Source: Pseudonocardia sp. HH130630-07 (GTDB lineage: Bacteria; Actinomycetota; Actinomycetes; Mycobacteriales; Pseudonocardiaceae). Taken from it: DNA of 64,000 nt. Under the pieces are notes generated by a model that was not told the DNA's origin, made no database searches, and was given only the letters and a program-made list of their open reading frames with translations. How positions within the stretch are numbered: position 1 is the stretch's first letter; each line of letters begins with the position of its first letter. The DNA is taken from the NCBI RefSeq assembly GCF_001698125.1, contig NZ_CP013854.1, positions 5,518,001 to 5,582,000 of the forward strand, written 5' to 3'. A program made the position numbers and the translations under genes. Positions 33,802 through 41,946 of the stretch are shown piece after piece.

Positions 33802-34670
33802 CCGGCGAGACCCTGCGCAGCCCCGTCGTCCTGACCGGGCGGCAGTGGCGCGACCGCGCCGCGGCGCACCGGGACCGGGTGCGCGCCTGGACCGGGCCGC
33901 ACCGCGACCGCCGGCGCCGCGGCGAGCCGCATCCCGTGTGGGACTTCCTGTTCACCTACTACTCGCACCGGCCGGCCGCCCTGGAGCGGTGGGATCCGGG
34001 CCCGGACGTGCTCGTCGAGGACGGGCCGGAGTTCCTGGACCGCCCGGGCTACGTCACCGACGGCCCCGGGGCCCGCTTCGACCCGGCCGCCGCACCGGAG
34101 CGGCTGCGGAGCACCGCCGCGTTCGTGCACCGGCTGCTCACCGCCACCCGGTCCCGCGCGCCGCGGCTGGGCTGCTTCGGCCTGCACGAGTGGGCGATGG
34201 TCTACCGCACCGACGACCCGCGGCACGACGTCGGCCTGCGGCTCGGCGCCGCCGGCACCGACGCGGTCGTGGAGTCACTGCGGATCGGCTGCTCGCACTT
34301 CGACGCCTACCGGTTCTTCACCCCGGCCGCCGCACCCCGCAACACCCTGGGCCCCACCCGGGAGACCCAGGTGGACCTGGAGCAGCCCGGCTGCCTGCAC
34401 GCCACGATGGACCTCTACAAGTGGGCCTACAAGCTGGCACCCGCGACGCCGTCGGAGCTGGTCGCGGACTGCTTCGCACTCGCCGCGGACGTGCGCGAGC
34501 TGGACATGCGGGCCAGCCCCTACGACCTGGCCGGCCACGGTTTCCCGCCGGTCCGGATCGAGACGGCCGAGGGCCGCGCGGAGTACGTCAGGGCCCAGAG
34601 CGCGTTCGCCGAGCGGGCCGCCCCGCTGCGCGAGCGCCTGATCGGGCTGACCGAGCGCCTGACCGGCTAG
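33798..34670 (+). CDS. Uncharacterised family, often labelled 3-methyladenine DNA glycosylase
   Basis: A 290-residue cytoplasmic protein of a conserved actinobacterial family (HPVWDFLFTYYSHRPAALERW, residues ~45-65 in two parts; GLHEWAMVYR ~132; CLHATMDLYKWAYKL ~198). Such proteins are widely labelled 3-methyladenine DNA glycosylase, but I see neither a helix-hairpin-helix-GPD motif nor the AAG fold signature, so the label is doubtful. The many conserved Tyr, His and Trp residues suggest an enzyme active site. GTG at 33798 overlaps the CNNM stop by four bases. Function unknown. Confidence 0.75.
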   Translation: MTGETLRSPVVLTGRQWRDRAAAHRDRVRAWTGPHRDRRRRGEPHPVWDFLFTYYSHRPAALERWDPGPDVLVEDGPEFLDRPGYVTDGPGARFDPAAAPERLRSTAAFVHRLLTATRSRAPRLGCFGLHEWAMVYRTDDPRHDVGLRLGAAGTDAVVESLRIGCSHFDAYRFFTPAAAPRNTLGPTRETQVDLEQPGCLHATMDLYKWAYKLAPATPSELVADCFALAADVRELDMRASPYDLAGHGFPPVRIETAEGRAEYVRAQSAFAERAAPLRERLIGLTERLTG

Positions 34671-34771
34671 CTGCAGCTGCCGCAGCAGCCGCAGCCCGGG
34701 CCGGTGCAGTTCGCACAACCGCAGCCACAACCCGGGGACCGGACGGGGGTCGGGTTCGTCTCGTCACTCAT
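34667..34771 (-). CDS. 34-residue cysteine-rich peptide, metallothionein-like
   Basis: A 34-residue frame with eight cysteines in the last 20 residues: CGCGCANC at residues 15-22 and CGCCGSC at 27-33. There is no Trp, Phe, Tyr or His. Spaced C-x-C and C-C groups are the mark of metal-binding metallothioneins; the best known actinobacterial one is MymT of M. tuberculosis, which is longer. ATG at 34771 has TAGCCT seven bases upstream and no ribosome site, consistent with a leaderless start. The stop overlaps the stop of the convergent upstream gene. Too short for standard gene calling, so it may be unannotated elsewhere. Confidence 0.6.
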   Translation of the reverse strand: MSDETNPTPVRSPGCGCGCANCTGPGCGCCGSCS

Positions 34772-34778
34772 GCACACG

Positions 34779-34784
34779 AGGCTA
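34779..34784 (-). promoter_or_regulatory. -10 box for the cysteine-rich peptide gene
   Basis: TAGCCT on the minus strand ends seven bases before the ATG at 34771, the spacing of leaderless promoters elsewhere in this window. Confidence 0.4.
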
Positions 34785-34833
34785 CGTGACCGGGAGTGGC
34801 CGGTGGAAGCCCGAACGTAGCCGGCTCACCCGA

Positions 34834-36555
34834 TCATCCGTGCCCCGAGACGCGTGCCGTCCGCAGCCGGTTCAGCGCGGCGGCGACCTCGTGCCGGCGG
34901 GGCACCGCGAAGTCGGCGAGCGACCCGTGCGCGACGGCGGCGGCGCCGTCGCGCTGCAGGTCGGTGACCAGCTCGTCGAGCGCCTCGGCGAGGGTCCGGC
35001 CGTCGAGGTCCAGGTGGGCGAGCGCGAGCCCGACGCCGGTGGTCTGCGACGGGTCGGCGAGCTGGGAGACCGCGGACAGGTCGATGTCCTCGCCACCGAA
35101 GGTCAGCCGGCCCCGCCCGCGGGCGGTGATCCGGCGCCGTCCGCGGGTCTCCGGGTCGACGCTGCGCGGGGCGAACCGGCGGTGCCGGAACTCCGGGAAC
35201 GGCAGGTCGGCGTCCTCCGGCGCGACACCGGCGATCCCGCGGGCCCGCGCGGTCACCTCGGAGACGGCGTAGTCCTGCAGCAGCACGACCGTGTCGGCGC
35301 GGTCCAGGTAGTCCCCCGAACCGCCCATGACCAGCACCGTCGACACCCCCCGGTCACGGTGCAGCGGCCGGACCCGGTCGACGAACGGCACCAGCGGCTC
35401 GGCCTCGATGAGCTCCCGCATCCGGGCGTCCCGGATCATGACGTTGGTGGCCGAGGTGTCCTCGTCGATCAGCAGCACGTCCGCGCCGGACTCCAGTGCC
35501 TCGATCGTCGACGCGGCCTGCGACGTCGACCCGGACGCGGACTCGGTCGAGAAGTCGTCGGTGGGCCGCCCGGAGGGCAGGTCGCCGACGAACGCCCGCA
35601 CGTCCACCCGCTGCACCGAGCGCTCGTCCTCGGCCCGGACCGACACCGCGTCCGGCCGGGCGACGACGAGTTCGCGGCCGTCCCCCGGCACGTGGTCGTG
35701 GACGCCGGTCTCCAGCGCCCGCAGCAGGGTCGACTTGCCGTGGTAGCCACCACCGACGATCAGCGTGACGCCCTCGGGTATCCCCATCCCGGTCACCTCG
35801 CCACGGTTCGGCACCGGCAGCGTCACGCGCAGCGACTCCGGGCTCGCGAACGGGATCGGGTCGCGCATCGGGCGGTCGTCGACACCGGAGGCGCGGGGCA
35901 GGACCGCACCGTCGGCGACGAACGCGACCAGGCCCCGGCCGGGCAGCGCGTCGCGCAGCGCGCAGGAGTCCTCGACGGTCTCGACGAAACCGCGCGCCCC
36001 GGCCTGGTCGACCGCGGACCAGGCCAGCGCCCGGAGCACGGCGCCGGGGAGGTCGCGGGTCAGCGTGCGGGCGGCGTCGCGGCCGGCGATCCGGCGGCCG
36101 CGCCCGGGCATCGGCATCCCGAGCGCGACCGTCACCGCGCCCGCGTCGTCCCCGTCCCGGGAGACCAGGACGGCGCTGCGGTCGAGCACCTCCTGGCCGC
36201 CCGCGTCGACCGTCACCGGGGTGTCGCGCAGCGCGGTCCGCAGCGCGCGCACCAGGAAACCGCCGAGGGCGCGGGCCCGCGTCGCGGAGCCGTACAGCTC
36301 GGCGGGCAGCGCAGCCGTCGCGGCCGGCACCGTCACCCGCAGCCGCGACGGCGGGGCGAACGGGTCCGACTGCACCGCACGGATCTGCAGCTCGACACCG
36401 TCGAAGGTCCACCGCCCGGCCAGCCCCTTGTAGGCGCCGTAGCTCGCACCGTCGAGATCGTGCAGGCGGGCGGCGAGCGCGTCGCCGTCGCCCTGCACGG
36501 TCGCCGGTGACGCGCCGCTGCGGGAGCCGGTGCGGGAGTGCTGCGGGCGGGGCAT
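34834..36555 (-). CDS. ABC-class predicted ATPase (COG3044-like)
   Basis: A 573-residue cytoplasmic ATPase of the family described as predicted ATPase of the ABC class. It has an unusual P-loop GGGYHGKSTLL (residues ~268-278), then an ABC-like SGSTSQAASTIEALE segment (~340) and Walker B LLIDEDTSATN (~357). The region before the P-loop (~40-250) is family-specific and contains GASYGAYKGLAGRW (~36). Role unknown; no partner membrane gene is adjacent, which argues against transport. ATG at 36555 has AGAGGA upstream. Similar proteins are sometimes mislabelled as isopentenyl-diphosphate isomerase. Confidence 0.85.
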   Translation of the reverse strand: MPRPQHSRTGSRSGASPATVQGDGDALAARLHDLDGASYGAYKGLAGRWTFDGVELQIRAVQSDPFAPPSRLRVTVPAATAALPAELYGSATRARALGGFLVRALRTALRDTPVTVDAGGQEVLDRSAVLVSRDGDDAGAVTVALGMPMPGRGRRIAGRDAARTLTRDLPGAVLRALAWSAVDQAGARGFVETVEDSCALRDALPGRGLVAFVADGAVLPRASGVDDRPMRDPIPFASPESLRVTLPVPNRGEVTGMGIPEGVTLIVGGGYHGKSTLLRALETGVHDHVPGDGRELVVARPDAVSVRAEDERSVQRVDVRAFVGDLPSGRPTDDFSTESASGSTSQAASTIEALESGADVLLIDEDTSATNVMIRDARMRELIEAEPLVPFVDRVRPLHRDRGVSTVLVMGGSGDYLDRADTVVLLQDYAVSEVTARARGIAGVAPEDADLPFPEFRHRRFAPRSVDPETRGRRRITARGRGRLTFGGEDIDLSAVSQLADPSQTTGVGLALAHLDLDGRTLAEALDELVTDLQRDGAAAVAHGSLADFAVPRRHEVAAALNRLRTARVSGHG

Positions 36556-36576
36556 GGAGATCCTCTGCGGTCCGGG

Positions 36577-36613
36577 GGCGGGGCGGTCCACGGTAGGTAC
36601 CCGCCGCCCCGCC
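36577..36613. terminator. GC-rich hairpin after the DUF4232 gene
   Basis: GGCGGGGCGG (36577-36586) and CCGCCCCGCC (36604-36613) are perfect ten-base arms with a 17-base loop, lying 23 bases past the lipoprotein stop on the minus strand and before the ATPase start. No T-tract follows, as usual in high-GC actinobacteria. Confidence 0.5.
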
Positions 36614-36635
36614 ACCGAACCGGGGCCGGGCCGGC

Positions 36636-37277
36636 TCAGCGGGTCCGGAACGCCTCGATGACGAGCTGGTCACCGGCCGGCGTACCGGAGCAGCCGGTGC
36701 CGTTCATCGCCACGAACAGCGAGTCGGTCTCGCCCGGCGGGTACACCCGCAGCCCGCGGACCGGCTCCGGGGCACAGGCCGCCGGGTCGTAGTTCTGCAC
36801 GTTGACCATGCGCAGGGTGGCACCGGCGACGGCGCCGGGGGCGAGCGAGACGGGCTCGCCGTGGTCGCCCTTCATCGCCGCGGCCGGGCCGATCTGGTGC
36901 CCGTCGTCCCCGCCCACGTAGGAGACCCCGGGGAAGCCCCGGATCACGCACGTCCGGCCGCTCTGGTTGCGCAGCTCCAGGGTCGCGTAGCTCGATCCCG
37001 CCGCACCGCCGGCCGGGTCGCCGACCGCGGTCCCGGCCAGCTCGCTGGTGTGGCACCGGTCGGCGTCCTGCGCCGGAGCGGGCGCGGCCGGTGCCGCCGC
37101 GGCGGGCTCCTCCGGCATCTGCGCCACGGCGCCCGCGGCCGGGGCCGGCTCCGGCGCGCTGCCCGAGGCGTCCGGCCACGATCCGCCCGAGCCGCAACCG
37201 GCGAGGACCGCCCCGCAGGCCAGCACCGTCGCGGCCCACCGCGCTCCGCGGCCCAGGATCCGCTGTCCGCCATCCAT
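36636..37277 (-). CDS. DUF4232 lipoprotein
   Basis: A 213-residue lipoprotein. The signal has a hydrophobic core and lipobox LAGC (cysteine at residue ~26), followed by a Pro/Ala-rich linker (~30-70) and a DUF4232 beta-sandwich domain (~72-213) with ELRNQSGRTC (Cys pair), GFPGVSYVGG and a late TGCSG cysteine. Function of DUF4232 domains is unknown; members are exported in actinobacteria. ATG at 37277 has GGGGGAA upstream. It is divergent from the DUF368 gene. Confidence 0.85.
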   Translation of the reverse strand: MDGGQRILGRGARWAATVLACGAVLAGCGSGGSWPDASGSAPEPAPAAGAVAQMPEEPAAAAPAAPAPAQDADRCHTSELAGTAVGDPAGGAAGSSYATLELRNQSGRTCVIRGFPGVSYVGGDDGHQIGPAAAMKGDHGEPVSLAPGAVAGATLRMVNVQNYDPAACAPEPVRGLRVYPPGETDSLFVAMNGTGCSGTPAGDQLVIEAFRTR

Positions 37278-37404
37278 TTCGTTCCCCCGATCGTCATGGT
37301 GCGTCCACGTGTGTGGACGTCCTGCCACCGAGACCGGTTGCCCGTTCCGCGGCCCCGCGACCCGAACGCCACCCGAACCGGGGGTGCACGTACCGTTCTC
37401 GCAC

Positions 37405-38367
37405 GTGTTGTCGCGTATGTCCGTAAAGCACCTGTTGCGTGGATCCGCGATCGGCGTGGTCGAGACGATCCCGGGCGTCAGCGGGGGGACGATGGCGCTG
37501 GTCGTCGGGATCTACGAACGGCTCATCACGCAGGCCGGTCATCTCGTCGGTGCCGCGCGGACCCTGTTGCGGCCGGGAGGACCCGGCCGGGCCACCCGGG
37601 CCGCCGGTGAGCTGCGCCGCCTCGACTGGGGGCTGCTGCTCCCGGTCGCCGCGGGCATGGTGCTCGCGGTCGCGCTGGCCTCGCAGGTGCTGCCCGGCCT
37701 GATCGAGGCCCATCCGGTCGGATCCCGTGCAGTCTTCCTCGGCATGGTCGCGGCCTCGGTCGCCGTCCCGCTGCGGGCGGTGGGCCTGCCCCGCGGCGTC
37801 CGGGAGTGGGCGCTCGTCGCCGTCGCGTGCGCCGGTACCTATCTCGTGAGCGGTCTGCCCCCGGCCGCCGGGGACGGGCGTCCCGCCTACCCGGTCGTGG
37901 CGATCGCCGCGGCGGTGGCGATCTGCGCGCTGGTGCTGCCCGGGTTCTCCGGCTCGTTCCTGCTGCTGGTGCTCGGGCTCTACGAGCCGACCCTGCGCGC
38001 CGTGCGGGACCTGGACCTGGTCTACATCGCCGTGTTCGGGCTCGGCGCCGTCGCCGGCCTCGCGACGTTCGTCTCGCTGCTGCAGTGGCTGCTCGAACAC
38101 CACCGGCGCACCCTCATGGTGATCATGACCGGGGTGCTGCTCGGGGCGCTGCGGGCACTGTGGCCCTGGCAGGACGACGTGCGGACCGCGCTGGCGCCCG
38201 ACCCGGGCTGGTACATGATGGGCATCCCGGTGCTGCTCGGCGCCGCGCTCGTGGGCGGGATGATCGTGCTGGAGCACCGGAGCGGGGACCGGGCCGCCGA
38301 GCCCGTCCTCGCACCGGACGACGAGCCGACCCGGCCGCTACCGCGGATCGGCCCGGCCGGGCGATGA
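37405..38367 (+). CDS. DUF368 family membrane protein
   Basis: A 320-residue membrane protein with about eight helices in two half-repeats. Diagnostic motifs are ETIPGVSGGTMALVVGIYERL (residues ~20-40, in two parts) and ALVLPGFSGSFLLLVLGLYEP (~174-194, in two parts). DUF368 proteins resemble flippases or transporters of undecaprenyl phosphate (the PopT group), so lipid-carrier recycling is a plausible role. GTG at 37405 has TACCGT eight bases upstream; the ATG at 37417 is an alternative without a ribosome site. Confidence 0.85.
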   Translation: MLSRMSVKHLLRGSAIGVVETIPGVSGGTMALVVGIYERLITQAGHLVGAARTLLRPGGPGRATRAAGELRRLDWGLLLPVAAGMVLAVALASQVLPGLIEAHPVGSRAVFLGMVAASVAVPLRAVGLPRGVREWALVAVACAGTYLVSGLPPAAGDGRPAYPVVAIAAAVAICALVLPGFSGSFLLLVLGLYEPTLRAVRDLDLVYIAVFGLGAVAGLATFVSLLQWLLEHHRRTLMVIMTGVLLGALRALWPWQDDVRTALAPDPGWYMMGIPVLLGAALVGGMIVLEHRSGDRAAEPVLAPDDEPTRPLPRIGPAGR

Positions 38368-38372
38368 GACCG

Positions 38373-38413
38373 CGGCGGTGACGGCCGGGCACCCGGCCCC
38401 ACCGTCACCGCCG
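38373..38413. terminator. Bidirectional hairpin between DUF368 gene and gcvP
   Basis: CGGCGGTGACGG (38373-38384) and CCGTCACCGCCG (38402-38413) are perfect 12-base arms; the loop itself contains CCGGG/CCCGG. It lies in the 57-base gap between two convergent genes and can serve both. Confidence 0.75.
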
Positions 38414-38424
38414 TCCGGCAGGGC

Positions 38425-41298
38425 TCAGGCGAACGCCTCCGGCGGCGGGCAGGAGCACACGAGGTTGCGGTCGCCGTGCGCACCGTCGATCCGGCGCACC
38501 GGCGGCCAGACCTTGCGGTCGTGCACGCCGGGTGCCACCGCGGTCGGGTAGGCGGCCAGCTCACGCGGGTAGGGGTGGTCCCACTTGTCGTCGGCCAGGC
38601 TGGCGGCGGTGTGCGGGGCCCCGCGCAGCGGGTTGTCCTCCACCGGCCACTCCCCCGCGGCGACCCGGTCGATCTCCGCCCGGATCGCGATCATCGCCCG
38701 GACGAAGCGCTCGATCTCGGCGAGGTCCTCGGACTCGGTCGGCTCGACCATGAGCGTGCCGGCCACCGGGAACGACATCGTCGGCGCGTGGATGCCGTGG
38801 TCGATCAACCGCTTCGCGACGTCGTCGACGGTGACGCCGGAGTCCCGGGTGATCGTCCGCAGGTCGAGGATGCACTCGTGGGCGACGGCGCCGTCGGTAC
38901 CGGAGTACAGCACCGGGTAGTGCTCCCCGAGCCGGGTCGCGACGTAGTTCGCCGCCGCGACCGCCGTCAGCGTGGCGCGGCGCAGGCCGTCGAGTCCCAT
39001 CATGCGCAGGTACGCCCACGAGATCGGCAGCACACCGGGGCTCCCGTGCGGCGCGGCGGAGACCGCACCCACCTCGCCGCGGCCGGGCAGGAACGGGGCG
39101 AGGTGCTCGGCGACCGCCACCGGACCGACGCCGGGGCCGCCGCCACCGTGCGGGATGCAGAACGTCTTGTGCAGGTTCAGGTGGCTGACGTCGCCGCCGA
39201 ACGCACCGGGCCGGGCCAGGCCGACCAGCGCGTTGAGGTTGGCTCCGTCGACGTAGACCTGGCCGCCCGCGTCGTGCACCGCGGCGCAGACCTCACGGAC
39301 GTCGGCCTCGTAGACCCCGTGCGTCGACGGGTAGGTGATCATCAGGGCGGCCAGCCGGTCACCGTGCTCGGTGATCTTGGCCCGCAGGTCGTCGAGGTCG
39401 ACGTCCCCGTGGCCCGAGGTGCCGACGACGACCACCCGCAGCCCGGCCATGATCGCGGACGCGGCGTTGGTGCCGTGCGCGGACGCCGGGATCAGGCAGA
39501 CGTCCCGCTCGGACTCGCCCCGCGAGCGGTGGTAGGCCGCGATCGCCAGCAGCCCGGCGAACTCGCCCTGGCTCCCCGCGTTCGGCTGCAGCGAGACGGC
39601 GGCGTACCCGGTGAGATCGGCCAGCCAGGTCTCCAGCTGGCCGATCATCTCGCGGGTCCCGGCGCTGTCCGCCTCCGGCGCGAAGGGGTGCAGGTCGGCG
39701 AACGCCGGCCAGGTCACCGGCTCCATCTCGGCGGCCGCGTTCAGCTTCATCGTGCACGACCCGAGCGGGATCATCGTGCGGTCGAGCGCGAGATCGGCGT
39801 CGGCGAGCCGGCGCAGCCAGCGCATCAGCGCGGTCTCCGACCGGTAGTCGTGGAACGTCGGGTGGGTCAGGTACTCGCTGGTCCGGGCCAGCCCGGCCGG
39901 GAGCGCGTCGACGGTCGCGGCGTCGAGCTCCGCGGCGTCGCCCGAGATCCCGAAGGCCGCCCACACGGTGCGCAGGTGCGCCGCGGTGGTGATCTCCGAG
40001 GTCGAGATCCCGATCTCGTCACCGGACACCCGGCGCAGCGCGATCCCGGCGTCGTGCGCGGCCGACACGACGGCGTCGGCGCGGCCGGGCACCCGGACGG
40101 CGACGGTGTCGAAGAACGCGTCGTGCGCGACCTCGATCCCACCGGCCCGCAGACCCGCGGCCAGCACCGCGGCCATCCGGTGGGTCCGCAGGGCGATCGA
40201 CCGCAGTCCCTCCGGGCCGTGGTACACCCCGTAGCAGGCCGCCATCACGGCGAGCAACACCTGCGCGGTGCAGATGTTCGACGTCGCCTTCTCCCGGCGG
40301 ATGTGCTGCTCGCGGGTCTGCAGGGCCAGCCGGAGCGCGTAGTTGCCGTCGGCGTCGCGGGACACCCCGACCAGCCGCCCGGGCAGCTGGCGGGCGTGCC
40401 GCTGGCCCACCGACAGGAAGCCGGCGTGCGGGCCACCGAACCCGAGCGGGACACCGAAGCGCTGGGTCGACCCGACCGCGGCGTCCGCACCCAGCTCGCC
40501 GGGCGGGGTGAGCAGGGTGAGCGACAGCAGGTCCGCGGCCACCGCGACCAGCGCGCCGCGCTCGTGCGCGGCCTCGACCATGGCGGACGGGTCGGCGACG
40601 CGCCCGGACGCACCCGGGTAGGACAGCAGCAGACCGAAGAACTCGCCCTCGGGCAGCTCACCGCCGGACAGGTCGGCCACGTCCAGTTCGATGCCGAGCG
40701 GCTCGGCCCGGGTGCGCAGCACGTCGAGGGTCTGCGGCAGGGTGTCGGCGTCGACGACGAACCGCGCGCTGCGCGACCGGCCGGCCCGGCGGAGCAGGGT
40801 CATCGCCTCGGCCGCCGCCGTGGCCTCGTCCAGCAGGGACGCGCCCGCGACCGGCAGCCCGGTCAGATCGGCCACCATCGTCTGGAACGCGAGCAGCGCC
40901 TCCAGCCGGCCCTGGCTGATCTCCGGCTGGTACGGCGTGTACGCGGTGTACCAGGCCGGGTTCTCCAGGACGTTGCGCCGGATCACCGACGGCGTGCGGG
41001 TGCCGTGGTAGCCCAGCCCGATCATCGGGACGGCCACCGTGTTCCGGTCGGCCAGCTCCCGCAGCTCGGCGAGCATCTCGGCCTCACCCACCGGGTCCGG
41101 CAGGGACCCGCCGACCGGCTGCGCGTCGCGGATCGTCGCCGGCAGCGCGCGGTCGGCCAGCGCGTCGAGCGAGTCGATGCCGAGCACCTCCAGCATGCGG
41201 GTCAGCTCGTCCGGGCGGGGCCCGATGTGGCGCTCGGCGAACGGCAGCCCGCGCTCCAGCTCGGCGAGGGTCGGACGGTCCTGCTGGGGGTGGCTCAC
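38425..41298 (-). CDS. gcvP: Glycine dehydrogenase (decarboxylating), P protein of glycine cleavage
   Basis: The P protein decarboxylates glycine with pyridoxal phosphate and passes the aminomethyl group to the lipoyl arm of GcvH. The 957-residue single-chain form (alpha and beta halves fused) shows ERHIGP near the start, the glycine-binding TAYTPYQPEISQGRLEALL segment (~115), IPLGSCTMKLN (~500) and the PLP lysine in HLNLHKTFCIPHGGGGPG (~710). GTG at 41298 follows GGAGGCG. A tandem glycine riboswitch precedes it, so expression should rise with glycine. gcvH lies about 3 kb upstream on the same strand; gcvT is not in the window. Confidence 0.97.
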   Translation of the reverse strand: MSHPQQDRPTLAELERGLPFAERHIGPRPDELTRMLEVLGIDSLDALADRALPATIRDAQPVGGSLPDPVGEAEMLAELRELADRNTVAVPMIGLGYHGTRTPSVIRRNVLENPAWYTAYTPYQPEISQGRLEALLAFQTMVADLTGLPVAGASLLDEATAAAEAMTLLRRAGRSRSARFVVDADTLPQTLDVLRTRAEPLGIELDVADLSGGELPEGEFFGLLLSYPGASGRVADPSAMVEAAHERGALVAVAADLLSLTLLTPPGELGADAAVGSTQRFGVPLGFGGPHAGFLSVGQRHARQLPGRLVGVSRDADGNYALRLALQTREQHIRREKATSNICTAQVLLAVMAACYGVYHGPEGLRSIALRTHRMAAVLAAGLRAGGIEVAHDAFFDTVAVRVPGRADAVVSAAHDAGIALRRVSGDEIGISTSEITTAAHLRTVWAAFGISGDAAELDAATVDALPAGLARTSEYLTHPTFHDYRSETALMRWLRRLADADLALDRTMIPLGSCTMKLNAAAEMEPVTWPAFADLHPFAPEADSAGTREMIGQLETWLADLTGYAAVSLQPNAGSQGEFAGLLAIAAYHRSRGESERDVCLIPASAHGTNAASAIMAGLRVVVVGTSGHGDVDLDDLRAKITEHGDRLAALMITYPSTHGVYEADVREVCAAVHDAGGQVYVDGANLNALVGLARPGAFGGDVSHLNLHKTFCIPHGGGGPGVGPVAVAEHLAPFLPGRGEVGAVSAAPHGSPGVLPISWAYLRMMGLDGLRRATLTAVAAANYVATRLGEHYPVLYSGTDGAVAHECILDLRTITRDSGVTVDDVAKRLIDHGIHAPTMSFPVAGTLMVEPTESEDLAEIERFVRAMIAIRAEIDRVAAGEWPVEDNPLRGAPHTAASLADDKWDHPYPRELAAYPTAVAPGVHDRKVWPPVRRIDGAHGDRNLVCSCPPPEAFA

Positions 41299-41346
41299 GG
41301 CGCCTCCGGGATCGGCACGGGTCGGGACAGGGCTCGGTCTCGCCCC

Positions 41347-41547
41347 TCCCCCTCTGTCCGTGCCCGGTGGGCGCCTGAGAGATTCACCCGAGGCTTCGGG
41401 CTTTCCCCGTCGGCGGACGGGCCTCCCGAGGCGGCCCGTCGCTTTCCAGAGGCGTCTCGACCGCACGGTCCGTGTGCCTGAGAGATTCCGGGAAGGGATT
41501 TGCTCCTTCGGCGCCCGGCTTCCTGCACCGGGACTCTCCCGCACGGG
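41347..41547 (-). ncRNA. Tandem glycine riboswitch (gcvT type) before gcvP
   Basis: Read on the minus strand, two aptamers follow each other. The first runs from GGGAGAG near 41545, has the core CCGAAGGAGCAA (about 41500-41512) and CTCTCAGGC (about 41474-41482). The second has CCGACGGGGAAA in the same place, CTCTCAGGC (about 41373-41381) and the closing GGACAGAGGGGGAG near 41350. This matches the gcvT glycine riboswitch consensus, and it sits 49 bases before gcvP. Tandem aptamers normally activate expression when glycine binds. Confidence 0.93.
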
Positions 41548-41566
41548 GTCAACGACTACGGCTGCG

Positions 41567-41572
41567 AGGATA
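41567..41572 (-). promoter_or_regulatory. -10 box upstream of the glycine riboswitch
   Basis: TATCCT on the minus strand ends about 20 bases before the first aptamer, giving a transcript start near 41560. A weak GTGAAA lies about 16 bases upstream. Confidence 0.4.
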
Positions 41573-41633
41573 CCGGTCTTCTCCGTACTTTCACGGCGCC
41601 GGTCCGGCCGCGGTACAGGTCACACTTCCGGAC

Positions 41634-41933
41634 ATGTCGAACACCACCAGCCCGAGCACCACGCCCGCCACGACCGCCGCGTTCCACCTGCAGGCGGTCC
41701 TGTCCTTCGGGGTCTCGCTCGCCGCCGTCGTCATCGGGGTCTTCTACCTGCCGGTCGACGGCTGGGTGAAGGCCTTCCTCGCGATCGCCGTCCTGTACTC
41801 GATCACCTCGGCGTTCACCCTCGCCAAGTGCATCCGGGACCGTCAGGAGAGCCTGACCGTCGTCAACCGGGTCGACCAGGCGCGGATGGACAAGCTGCTC
41901 GCCGAGCACGACCCCTTCCGGGCCGCGGCGTAG
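41634..41933 (+). CDS. YiaAB two-helix membrane protein
   Basis: A 99-residue inner-membrane protein with the YiaA/YiaB two-helix domain: helices at residues ~21-40 and ~46-64, then the conserved FTLAKCIRDRQE (~63-74). The Thr/Ser-rich N-terminus is flexible. Role unknown. ATG at 41634 is the only start before the first helix. It is divergent from the riboswitch-gcvP unit and ends 13 bases from the convergent MerR gene. Confidence 0.85.
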   Translation: MSNTTSPSTTPATTAAFHLQAVLSFGVSLAAVVIGVFYLPVDGWVKAFLAIAVLYSITSAFTLAKCIRDRQESLTVVNRVDQARMDKLLAEHDPFRAAA

Positions 41934-41946
41934 TGCCGTGACCGGC

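Noticed and set aside
38476..41481. Open frame of about 1000 codons antisense to gcvP
   Set aside because: Low-complexity Arg/Gly/His translation with no motif; gcvP on the other strand is unambiguous.
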